Below, in pieces: positions 13,801 through 22,836 of a stretch of DNA of 64,000 nucleotides. Within the stretch, counting starts at the first letter, position 1. Every line of letters begins with the position of its first letter. The translations under genes were made by a program, and so were the position numbers. The notes beneath the pieces are model-generated. The model did not search any database. It was not told where the DNA came from and saw only the letters and a program-made list of their open reading frames with translations. The DNA is from Pisolithus tinctorius (Eukaryota > Basidiomycota > Agaricomycetes > Boletales > Pisolithaceae), in NCBI GenBank assembly GCA_024663395.1, contig JANFAH010000004.1:1054001-1118000 (forward strand), read 5' to 3'.

Positions 13801-14108
13801 AAGGATTCGGTGTATCTACATGATATGATAGATCATGATCATGAATGCTTCGTTGCCCGTCTACATAGCCTGTGCGAATAGGTTAGCTAATTGTACACTG
13901 TTGCCAATAATACCCAAATCCGTAAATGCGTGTCCCACGAAAAAAAAGGCCCTTTCCCCCCTCCTCCGAAGTACACATGCGTGCCGGAATTGTCGTGGCC
14001 GCAGTGATGGGGCCGATGCCCCAAAAACGAACACTCCTCGAGTCAAGCCACGAATGCTTGCTTGTCACAAACAAGCGGGTATACCAAGTCTCTCCTCTGA
14101 CAAAGATT
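10881..14108. other. Gene-free stretch of 3.2 kb
   Basis: It begins as the 5' flank of the Zn2Cys6 gene, including a T-rich patch near 11025-11070, and ends at the 3' end of the membrane-protein gene. Several open frames of 60-150 codons overlap on both strands between 12.1 and 13.3 kb. None shows a known domain or convincing splice pattern. A perfect 12-bp inverted repeat lies at 13078-13125, with a third copy of the same word at 12864. Confidence 0.55.
13078..13125. repeat. 12-bp inverted repeat in intergenic DNA
   Basis: AAACTCCTCGGA at 13078-13089 is matched by its exact reverse complement TCCGAGGAGTTT at 13114-13125, leaving a 24-nt spacer. The same 12-mer recurs directly at 12864-12875. 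It could form a hairpin or act as a paired protein-binding site; no function is implied by the sequence alone. Confidence 0.6.
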
Positions 14109-16006
14109 TTACGCGTACCACTCGTACATCTTCACCTCCTCAAGCGGACGGCTATCGGTGCCTAATGGTCAAGGATATCAGCGCACCGTTCATCATCGCG
14201 CTCCCCAAAAGGATACGAGAGAACAACTCGAAATAGAGAAACAAATGGCTATGTACTCACCCGCATGGTAGTACGGACTACCGGTAGACTTGTGTCCCCA
14301 CCACATCACAGGTGACCATTCGTCAATCAGATTCGCTAGCGTTTGTATGTGCCCGTACGCTGCTGGCTGGGGCCCCGACCGCCCGACGACCGTGACCATT
14401 GTAAAAATAAAAGCAAAGACAAAGAGAGCTCCTGTCAGGTTGAGAATCTGAGATGTGTTCATGGACGAAGATGGTAGGAGTGTCAGCTACGTAGGCTAAT
14501 AGTATCGAGGGGACATACCTGTATTGGGAACATGCTCACTGCGACGGCCGTCAGAATTTCCGAGTCGGCGGTACCCGCTAAATTGATTGCTAGACCCATC
14601 ATCCAGTCTAAAATGGAGGCTGTCAGTCGCTCATGAACATACGAAAGCGATTATCTCTCAAAGCTACTATCTTGAGCACTAGTCCACCCCCATCGACAAC
14701 AAACGACTAGAACGAATGTATTTAAGACGAAAAAAAAAAAAAAACACTCACGCAGCACTGGCTTCGCACACAGCAATGCTAAGTTTAACGGACTCCCGAA
14801 TACTAAAACTAGCGGATGCGTCGAGAGCTTGGCACCATTCTTCCCAGTTGCATGTCGCCATGCATTCTCGTCCCTGATCACGTTTGTCACGAGTTCCGAA
14901 CAGTGCAACACCAGCGTCAAAGGACCTTGCACAAGCGCCGTGTTCAGGTAATAGAGTACCCAGTAGAACCATGCGAGCCCAGTATGGAGAGGGATGTTGT
15001 ATGCCTTCACATACGACTGTGAATTTGGGAAAAAGGACCACGTAGAAATCGCAGCGGACATGTTCCCTCGGATCAAGTGGACCACGACGAGTCCCCATCC
15101 GAGACAAGCGATTACGAGCACCCACAGCGTGACGACGACTTTGCGCACGCTCGGGCGAGCAGTCCATGCTGAGGGTTGCTTTTTGCGTGGTTGAGCTGGT
15201 CCATTTTCTTTTCGAGCATCAACGCCACGCATACACCGTCCTGGGACAGGAATGACCTGTGCATGGTGTACGAGCGCAGCTGTGATATCGAACGGGGACG
15301 AGCTCCATGTCGTGACATCTGCAGACCACATGCCCGTGATGGCGATGATCGCTTGCAGTAGGAGCGACATCCCAAGTACGATTAATGGTACGTCGCTCAC
15401 GCAGATCGCCACGGTCGATGGCACGGCGGCGTTTCCTGTTTCATCGTCGGATGGTTCCATATTGACAGCAAGGGTGGCTAGGATGCTTGAACTGTACGAT
15501 ATGATGAGCAGGAATGCCATGACAATGTTGCATACGGTGCCATTCGGATTGAACACTCCTTTTGCGGCAGTGACCAGCCTCAAGTTGGTGTTAAACTCCA
15601 AACGGCTTTCAGACGCAAGTGCAGCCCGAAGTGTAATGTTATGGACGAATCCAGTTGCTTCCGTACATACTGCCACAAGCAGATTAAGGCCTAGGGAGAT
15701 TGCCTCGCGCTGCCACTCGTGTTGGAACGAGAGGACGATGACCCCTGCTGAGATGGTTCTGTTAGAGAGAAAGATTTTGGTGCCGCCGAAGATACAGGCG
15801 CCGCCGAACACCACAGTGACGAAGATACCGAACAGAGCGATTCGACGGGATATGAGCGAACGATCAAAAAACTCGGGACCTGTGATAGGTTTGTGCTTCC
15901 AGGTGATCTCTTCGAAGTCGGTTGCATACACGGTTGCGCGTGAATACCACGAATCCGTGTATGAGCTTCTGTCAGAATAGCTTTGGAAAGGCGGTGGAGC
16001 CTGCAT
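14109..16006 (-). CDS. Multispan membrane protein of unknown function
   Basis: Four exons join in frame: 16006-14752, 14607-14519, 14447-14261 and 14161-14109, giving 527 residues and ending in EWYA. The N-terminus is soluble (about 55 residues). It is followed by about eight hydrophobic segments, for example IALFGIFVTVVFGGACIF, VCNIVMAFLLIISYSSS, VVVTLWVLVIACLGWGLVV and LFVFAFIFTMVTVVG. A basic cytosolic-type loop (ARKENGPAQPRKKQ) lies between the fourth and fifth segments. The PVLHWMMGL join across the 144-nt intron supports the splice. I do not recognise a characterised family; the layout resembles basidiomycete-restricted membrane proteins. The intron at 14608-14751 starts next to a run of 14 T on the coding strand. 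Confidence 0.75.
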
Positions 16007-16689
16007 ATCTGACAGAGCGGGGGGAAGGAAGTTGTAGACAGGTTACTGCCAGTGGAAGGGGATGGGGACTGGGAGAACCTCCTGCAGCTGTCAGCGTGAG
16101 GACCGGAGAGTGGACAACCTGCAAGGACAGGCATGGTCCACAAGGTTTAGTTAAGAAGTACCTTGTCCCTAAAATGCCATCCGAGAACGCTCCCCTGATT
16201 GATGTGATTGGCAACCCTAGCTCTTGGCAGTGCGGACTTTGCGGATACGAAAATCGAGACACATGGATGTACTTGAGTGGGCCTCACTCGAGCACTTGAA
16301 TATATTCTCACTGGCAAGCGTAGTCCGTTGCAGGATTTTTTTGAAAGAGAGTTATCTGTATCGATGGCGGATGACACGGGTCGACAGGAAGGGGTGTGCG
16401 TACCAGGTTGGCCAATCCGTACAGGAACTGCCAAACCTTGAAGCACCGGCAAAGCACCGGTCATTTTTGACCCACGGGTAAGCCGTTATGGGCGCTGGGC
16501 GCTCAAATAATGGGGCCCTCCACTGGCAGACAGGCCAACGTTCGTGGTGTTCAACCCAACTGATGATGCGTAATATGTGCCAGAATATCACTGCGGCCAG
16601 GCAGGCAGGCCGGTGGTTTATTAGCATCGTGTACACACTTGGTAGACTCGATCGTACTATTATCTAGGACTTTCCAAAGTCGATTCTAA
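16007..16689. promoter_or_regulatory. Divergent promoter region between the membrane-protein gene and STI1
   Basis: About 0.8 kb separates the two divergent start codons (16006 and 16801). No gene is evident. The STI1-proximal end carries a heat-shock element and a TATA-like tatatta near 16740, about 60 bp before the ATG. Confidence 0.5.
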
Positions 16690-16707
16690 GAAAATTCGAG
16701 AAGGTTC
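16690..16707. promoter_or_regulatory. Perfect heat-shock element upstream of STI1
   Basis: Four alternating pentamer cores with exact two-base spacing: GAA at 16690, TTC at 16695, GAA at 16700 and TTC at 16705. This matches the heat-shock factor consensus GAAnnTTCnnGAAnnTTC. A further TTC at 16684 is one base out of register. The site is about 95 bp upstream of the STI1 ATG, a usual distance. HSF1 control of STI1 is known in other eukaryotes; here it is inferred. Confidence 0.8.
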
Positions 16708-16800
16708 CTCAGCCAACGTCCAAGTCCAAGGGTAAAGGAGGTATATTAGCAGGAGACACGGCCATCCCACAGCGACAGACAAGCTCTTCAGTACTGTACT

Positions 16801-19045
16801 ATGTCCGACGTGAGTATCCACTATCATCCACGGTGGGCACGCTGATACATCGTGGGGTGGACAGGCAAACACACTAAAAGATTTGGGCAACAAGGCCTTT
16901 CAAGCCAAGGATTACGACAAGGCCATCCAACTGTTTTCACAAGCAATCACCCTCGATCCCTCCAATCACGTCCTCTACTCCAATCGCAGCGCTGCAAATG
17001 CTGGCAAAAAGCTCTATAGCGATGCACTCGAAGACGCAGACAAGGTTTCGCCCACTTCAGATCATTACTCGTTTTTTTTCTGATGAGAAGGTGACCTGCA
17101 GTGCGTGAGTATCAACCCTACTTGGGGAAAGGGTTACGCGAGGAAGGGCGCTGCACTTCATGGCTTGCGGAGATATCCCGAGGCCATCGCCGCATACTCC
17201 GAAGGTCTCAAATATGAGGACAGCCCCGCACTACGCAAAGGTCTCCAGGAGGTCCAAGATGCCCAGGGTACCCTCTCATCCTCCTCTCCCCACTTCCGTC
17301 TCTCACACCCCTCACCAGCCAAGGATGATCGTGCTGCAGACTCTGGTCTGGCTAAGATGTTCCAAGACCCTAATCTCGTCAGCAAGCTTGCAGCCAACCC
17401 CAGAACACAGAAACACCTTACCGACCCAGCTTTTGTCCAAAAGGTGATCTCATATCGTGCAAGTTCCCCGCTTATCTACCCTGCTAACATTTTATGTCGC
17501 GCTTAGCTGAACATGATGCAGCAATATCCCAAACTTGCCGAGACGTGAGTGTAGATTCCCCTCTACCCCTGAGACTAACGTCGACGTCACTGCCAACCAC
17601 ACCAGCGCACTCTCTTCGGACCCCCGCATGATCGACGTCCTCGGCGTAGCAATGGGTATCGACATGCAAGGTTTCTCACGCGAAGAAGGTTCAGACGAAC
17701 TCCCTCCGGGCTTCCAACATCAACCACCACCACCTTCCCGGTTTGGGTCGAACCCACCGCAACCATCGTCTCCCCCGCGATCGTCGTCCTCAACATCGAA
17801 GCCCGCACCTGAACCAGCGCCCGAACCACCAGCGGAAGATGTCGAGATGACAGAGGAAGAACAGGAAGAGGCTAAGGCTAAGGCTGAGGCGTTGGAGCTC
17901 AAGACAAAGGGCTCCGCTTCTTACAAGGAGAGGAGATTCGACGAAGCTGCAGAGTGCTTCTCCAAAGCTTGGGACCTCTGGCCGAAGGATGTTACCTTCC
18001 TCACCAACCTTGCTGCAGTTTACTTCGAGCAAGGAGACTATGACAAGTGCATTGAGTCGTGCGAGAAAGCCGTCGAGGAGGGCAGATCGGTGAGTTGTTG
18101 ATGGCCTACAACGCTGACCTGTATCCTGAATAAACCCTGCGTGTCACATAGCTCCGTGCAGATTTCAAGCTCCTCGCTAAAGCCCTTGGCCGTATTGGTT
18201 CTGCATACTCCCAGAAAGGCGACTTGCCCTCTGCTGTAAAGTACTTCCAAAAGTCTCTTTCCGAGCACCGAGACGCCGCCATCTTGGCAAAACTCCAGTC
18301 GACAGAGAAGGCCATCGCAGAGGCAGAGCGCAAGGCGTACATTGATCCCGCAAAATCTGCTATAGCTCGCGAAGAGGGTAACACTGCCTTCAAGAACGGA
18401 GACTTTGTTGGCGCTGTGAAGTTGTACGCGGAGAGCATCAAGCGCGACCCTTCGGATGCCAGGGGTTACAATAACAGAGCAGCGGCATACATGAAGCTGA
18501 TGGCCCTTCCCGAAGCATTGAAGGATGCCGAAGAAGCTATCAAGGTCGACCCCAGCTTCGGTAGGTTAACAACCTGTCTCGGCCTCCGAACGGAGCTCTT
18601 TTTTTTTGCTGATACGGAGATACAGTAAAGGCATACATTCGCAAAGCCAATATCCTTCACTCCATGCGCGAGTATACCAAGGCATTGGAAGCACTCCAGG
18701 CTGCGGAGAGTGTCGACACAGCCAGTGCCCATACGTCTGAAATCCACGCCCAAGAGCTCAAAATTCAGCAAGCACTCTTTGCCCAGCGTGCTGGGGAGAC
18801 AGAGGAACAAACCCTGGAGCGTGCAATGAGGGATCCAGAAGTTTCTGTACGGACTTCTCTCTCAGCATACTTGTTAAATTCGAGGCTGACGACCTGAGTA
18901 GAAAATTATGTCAGATCCTGTGATGCAGCAAATCCTCCAGCAGGCACAAGGCAACCCTGCTGCATTGCAAGACCACATGAAGAGCCCCATCATTCGCGAG
19001 AAGATTATGAAGCTCGTCAATGCGGGTATTATCAAAACAAGGTGA
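16801..19045 (+). CDS. STI1: Hsp70-Hsp90 organising co-chaperone STI1/HOP
   Basis: Cytosolic adaptor that links Hsp70 to Hsp90 through TPR domains. Nine exons join with consistent phase: 16801-16809, 16865-17044, 17102-17267, 17319-17443, 17507-17544, 17606-18089, 18152-18560, 18626-18846 and 18902-19045. They give 591 residues, the usual length. Order: TPR1 (LGNKAFQAKDYDKAIQLF), the first DP repeat (GLAKMFQDPNLVSKLAANP), a Pro-rich acidic linker, TPR2A (ASYKERRFDEAAECFSKA), TPR2B (EEGNTAFKNGDFVGAVKLY), and the C-terminal DP2 (MSDPVMQQILQQA ... INAG-type end VNAGIIKTR). The first exon codes only for Met-Ser-Asp. The 51-nt intron at 17268-17318 is in frame and easily missed. A heat-shock element sits upstream. 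Confidence 0.97.
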
Positions 19046-19178
19046 TTTGGACGGGTCAAAGGTCGCTAGTCGCACTTTCTTGTGTATGTATTATACAATA
19101 CACTCGTGTCTCTAAGAATAATTTGTGCATCCTCCATTTTACATGTCCACAACAATCGTATACCCCAAAAAGTGGAAT

Positions 19179-20614
19179 TCAAGAAAAAGATGGGTTTTCC
19201 CAAGACTCGTCGAGTACGTTTTCTGCTTCGAAGAAGCGCGTTATAGCTTCGACGTGTGTCTCCCATCCTGCCTTCAAGTTTCCCGACTGGACTTGTTGCC
19301 AAATGCGAGCGCATGCGTGGACCTCCTCGACGCTGCTGAGTCCGATCACCGTTGGAGTTTGTGCTTTCAACGCTTGTCCGAACGCATACCCCAACGCAAG
19401 TTCGCTGATTGTCGGACTTATGCTGCCCTCACCAATTCGTTCGTTATGCATAGCAAAAGCCTTTGCGACGGCCACCTTGATTTCATCTGACGCAGGGTGC
19501 CACGCAGGCGGTTTCGGACTTAGCAAGCCCATGCTGAACGGTGAAGCAGATACGACTTGCTTTACTTTGGCACGTTCCAGGAAGGCGGGTTTGAATGCCT
19601 CAAACGTCCGGTTTTGAAGGTTCAGATGGCTGTATGACATCACGATGTCAAGTGGTTTACCTGTCGTCTGGAGGACCAGGACGGCAATACGAAGGAGTGT
19701 TGGGAGGGGGTATCCTACACCACCCCACCATGGCAATTAGTCTCTGAGAGTACACGAGCCGCCGAACGCCGTACCGCTAATTCCCACTTTCCTCACGATC
19801 CCTCTTTCCTGGAGTTCCCTCAGCGCTGCGATTGCACCCAACACCTCCTGATCGCCCTCCCCGAGCACTTGGCCGGCCTGATGCTCTTCGAGACCATACG
19901 CTTCCCTCTCATTCCCAAGGGCAGAGAGGTGATTCCCTACTGTGCGTGGTGCGCGAACGTCTGCTATGAACTCGACGTCGTGTACATAAACCACGTCCAG
20001 GTAGTCTGTATACAGTCGTGAGAGGCTGCGTGCCACGCTGGCGCGGACGCCTGCCCAGGTGAGGTCAAAGTCTGCCCGCGTGCTTCCAAAGCGGCCACAT
20101 TTCGTTATCTGTGAGTGGATGTGGATGATGAAGTGGACGGGGGGTCAGGATCTGGGACGTACAAGCTGGTAAGAGGATCGAGGGAATTCGCTTTCCAGTG
20201 CTTTCAATGCATTCCCCAGTATAATTTCGGAGGGTCCGTAGTACGGTGAGGTATCGAAAGCGTTAATGCCGTACCTACAAACCGGTAAGAGCGCCTTTAG
20301 GGAACGACGATCAAGCGCACCTCAATGCAAGCCTCGTTGCCCGGAAGGGCTTCGTACTGCTAATGTGATTGTCCGTGTTGTAAAGTGCAGAAAACGAAGC
20401 TGCACCGAAGACAACAGCAGGAAGCTCATCAAAGCATGTCGTCTACCGCGCAGAGAAGAGTCCTCTCGTTAGCGCCGGCTGGACACATGCCCCCCTATAA
20501 AGCCTCACTGACAATCTGGTTGCCTGCCTCAGGTCTATCGATCTCGTCGTCTGGAATCTGCTCGATGCGCGGAAGTGGATACACAGGTTGCACTGCATCG
20601 AGACGCTCGACCAT
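19179..20614 (-). CDS. Aldo/keto reductase, D-arabinose dehydrogenase (Ara2) / L-galactose dehydrogenase type
   Basis: NAD(P)-dependent sugar dehydrogenase. Fungal Ara2 oxidises D-arabinose towards D-erythroascorbate; the related plant enzyme oxidises L-galactose in ascorbate synthesis. The N-terminal coding part LPAVVFGAASFSALYNTD leads across an intron into YGINAFDTSPYYGPSEI (family Asp and Tyr). ITKCGR (Lys) and LDVVYVHDVEF (His) complete the tetrad. An intron at 19715-19774 joins VGISG to YPLPTLLRIAVL, and a C-terminal cofactor region follows (PTVIGLSSVEEV). Five exons are likely. The chosen ATG is at 20614, followed by MVERLDAVQPVYPLP; the first intron boundaries near 20440-20510 are uncertain. 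Its stop is 133 bp from the convergent STI1 stop. The exact substrate cannot be set from sequence. Confidence 0.85.
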
Positions 20615-20816
20615 GGTGATGACAGGATCCACTCAAGCAATAATATAAATACTGTCACTACTGTCGTCTGTCGCCCCTGTGGGGCGCCGAAGAAAACGTC
20701 CGATCACACGGAAGCGATCGGTGAAAAGAAAGGAGATGTATCAATGTTATTGAACAGTAAAGAGAAACAGCAGCAAGGCAAATGAACTGTCAGTTCCTTC
20801 CTGTAGCTTGGGATGT

Positions 20817-21332
20817 TTATAGCTTGTCTCGCGACCAGCTATATAAGTTCGCTCATTAGTTTCCCGAGGATCGAAAAAGCGCGAAAAAAAAAAGAAAAAA
20901 AAAAAGAAGTGACAAACCTCTTGGCAAACCTGTTGTTCACGTCCAACATCTTTACGTTTTCATCCGGTTTAACGTCGTTCCAAGGAGTGGGGTTGCTCTT
21001 CGTCCAGACGACTATGTAACAGATATTCGTTAGCAAAAGGGTATATGGGAATTCTGTGGTAGAAACTCAAGTCTCACCGGTTGGCCCACGAGCAAGGCGG
21101 GTTAGATACCACGTTGCGCCACCTACGGCCAGACCCATAACAGCATAACTGGAAGCACCACTTTCGTCAATCTTGGACCACCCAGCAGCAGGAAACAGAC
21201 CTACAGTGGAATGGCCTATTCATAACCAAACCATGAGACCAACCGACACAGTGAATGATAGATATAATAAAACAGACAGACCTCGATGGCAAACCAGTGA
21301 CGCATGAACTTGCTTCTTGCACTAGAAACCAT
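20817..21332 (-). CDS. NDUFA4/MLRQ-like respiratory chain subunit
   Basis: Small inner mitochondrial membrane protein of the MLRQ family, assigned in different organisms to complex I or to cytochrome c oxidase. Five exons join in phase: 21332-21282, 21215-21205 (only 11 nt), 21148-21078, 21011-20918 and 20838-20817. They give 82 residues, the normal size. Visible parts: the N-terminus MRHWFAIEAIPLYAVMG, a single membrane span with GGATWYLTRLARGPT, then VVWTKSNPTPWNDVKPDE and the C-terminus SWSRDKL. The 11-nt exon codes AIP plus two bases of Leu. The last intron carries a long pyrimidine tract on the coding strand. The divergent neighbour upstream is the epimerase fusion gene, 1.5 kb away. Confidence 0.88.
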
Positions 21333-21439
21333 GATGACTACGCTGCGGTTGTAGGTCGAGTTGGATTGTAGTTGGTCTTAGACGGGCAACACCACCGGAA
21401 ACTGCCGAAAGGAATTTCGGCTGCATTCGGAAGAGTTTA

Positions 21440-22116
21440 GGGGCTTTCGACATATCTCTCAAGTCGAACTTTGTCGACATTAGCGATCTGCTTTTACAGT
21501 CTAGCTCGCACGGATATATCCTGTTTGTACTCGCGTCTTGCGTCTTTGATGCACCACGACTTCTCTCTCTGAGAGTTCACCATGATCAATTTACTCAGCG
21601 ACAGTTGACGAGTTGTTGGCGTTGTTGATACGCGAACATCTTTTTGCCAAGGAAGGCGGTGGCATACCGCTGTTTGAATGGCGGGGTTACACGTTCGTAA
21701 CTTTTGACCCTTGACGTGGTTCCAAGTAACTACGCGGCGCAGGATCGCAAGCTCGTAGAATCATCACGGAATGCTGCAAAACTATACGAGTTCACCTCGC
21801 CACAGTATCTGCATCCTCGACGGTCGGTCCAATCAACCCATTTCCGTCTCGTACATTATATTCAGGTTGCGCCGCCGCGGTGCTATTACGCCCAACACAA
21901 AGGCTGTGGCGAACCAGGTGATATTCCTCCAATGCATCGTGCAGGAGGGCTGCCACCTGGTACGTTTTAACTCACACTTTTCCAGAAAGATTGTGCTCAT
22001 CTGATGGAGCAGCTTATTATCATTCCACAATGATCCCCGCATCGACATTTTTGGTTGGGGTTTGGATACACCTCATTAAATACCAGGGTGATGATCGTAG
22101 AGTTATGACATAATTC
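21440..22116 (+). repeat. Diverged direct repeat, copy A
   Basis: Non-coding block upstream of the NDUFA4-like gene that matches copy B in the same order and orientation. Anchors include tcgaactttgtcg at 21464, CTCGCACGGATATATCCTG at 21505, a segment around an ATTCAGGTTGCGCC word near 21860, CATTTTTGGTTGGGGTTTGG near 22045, and CGTAGAGTTATGACATA at 22096. Copies differ by many substitutions and indels; copy A is longer by about 150 bp. Confidence 0.75.
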
Positions 22117-22137
22117 TCCTTTTCTTTGGAAGCTTGA

Positions 22138-22664
22138 TGTGTTTTCGGACATCGCTATGTAAGTTACTCGAACTTTGTCGGTGTTAACCCCTTGATATAC
22201 TTTGGCAGGCTGGCTCGTACGGATATATCCTGTTTACCTTGTGTCTTTGCTGCACTACTCGCTGGGAGTTTACAGGTCCTCGCAAAGGATGATGATGACA
22301 TCGACTGAGTTGCCCGTCGCAGATTTCGAGTCCTCGACGCGATTATGAGTCACAGCACGGCGGAGGATCACGAGTTCACCACATCACGGCACCCTTGATT
22401 CGAATTTCACCACCTCTATTCCATTCAGTTCGCGCCACTAACGCAAAAGCTGTAGTGGACGGGCGTTTTCAGCCAACGACAATGATGACGGAGGTTATCA
22501 CCTGACACCCCTTAATCCCCGTTTTCACCGGAAAGAGTAAGTTCATCTGCTCATTTCACGACTCCTATCATTCTACGAGGATCCGCGCATGAACGTTTTT
22601 GGAGGGAGTTTGGATGCTTATCACTAATGACGAGATCAACGGCCGTAGAGTTCTGACATAGTTG
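22138..22664 (+). repeat. Diverged direct repeat, copy B
   Basis: Second copy of the block above, lying just upstream of the epimerase-glycosyltransferase gene. Matching anchors in order: tcgaactttgtcg at 22168, CTCGTACGGATATATCCTG at 22214, ATTCAGTTCGCGCC near 22425, an AACGTTTTTGGAGGGAGTTTGG word near 22590, and CGTAGAGTTCTGACATA at 22644. Order is kept throughout, so it looks like a tandem duplication of about 0.6 kb rather than scattered repeats. Confidence 0.75.
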
Positions 22665-22699
22665 TTCGGTCATCCCTACATCCATTCCATGCTAGTACC

Positions 22700-22836
22700 G
22701 TTTATGGCCCAGACCCGTACTTAAATACGCCCAGACTGCGCTCTCCTTCTCCCATCTCCCATCTCACTTTGACATCCCCCATCCCATACCCATACCTGAC
22801 TGAGAAGATTGTGCTATAAAGTGCGTCTGCCAATTT
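22700..22836 (+). promoter_or_regulatory. Putative core promoter of the epimerase-glycosyltransferase gene
   Basis: A TATA-like TACTTAAATACG lies near 22720. It is followed by a C/T-rich tract at about 22740-22800 containing repeated CCCAT words, a layout often seen before highly expressed fungal genes. The first in-frame ATG is at 22837. The transcription start is not visible. Confidence 0.4.

Noticed and set aside
15252..15980. 242-codon plus-strand frame
   Set aside because: It lies opposite the first exon of the membrane-protein gene, whose hydrophobic pattern and spliced tail are far more convincing.
20880..20910. Long A/G run that could be a low-complexity repeat element
   Set aside because: It is the pyrimidine tract (on the minus strand) of the last NDUFA4-like intron.
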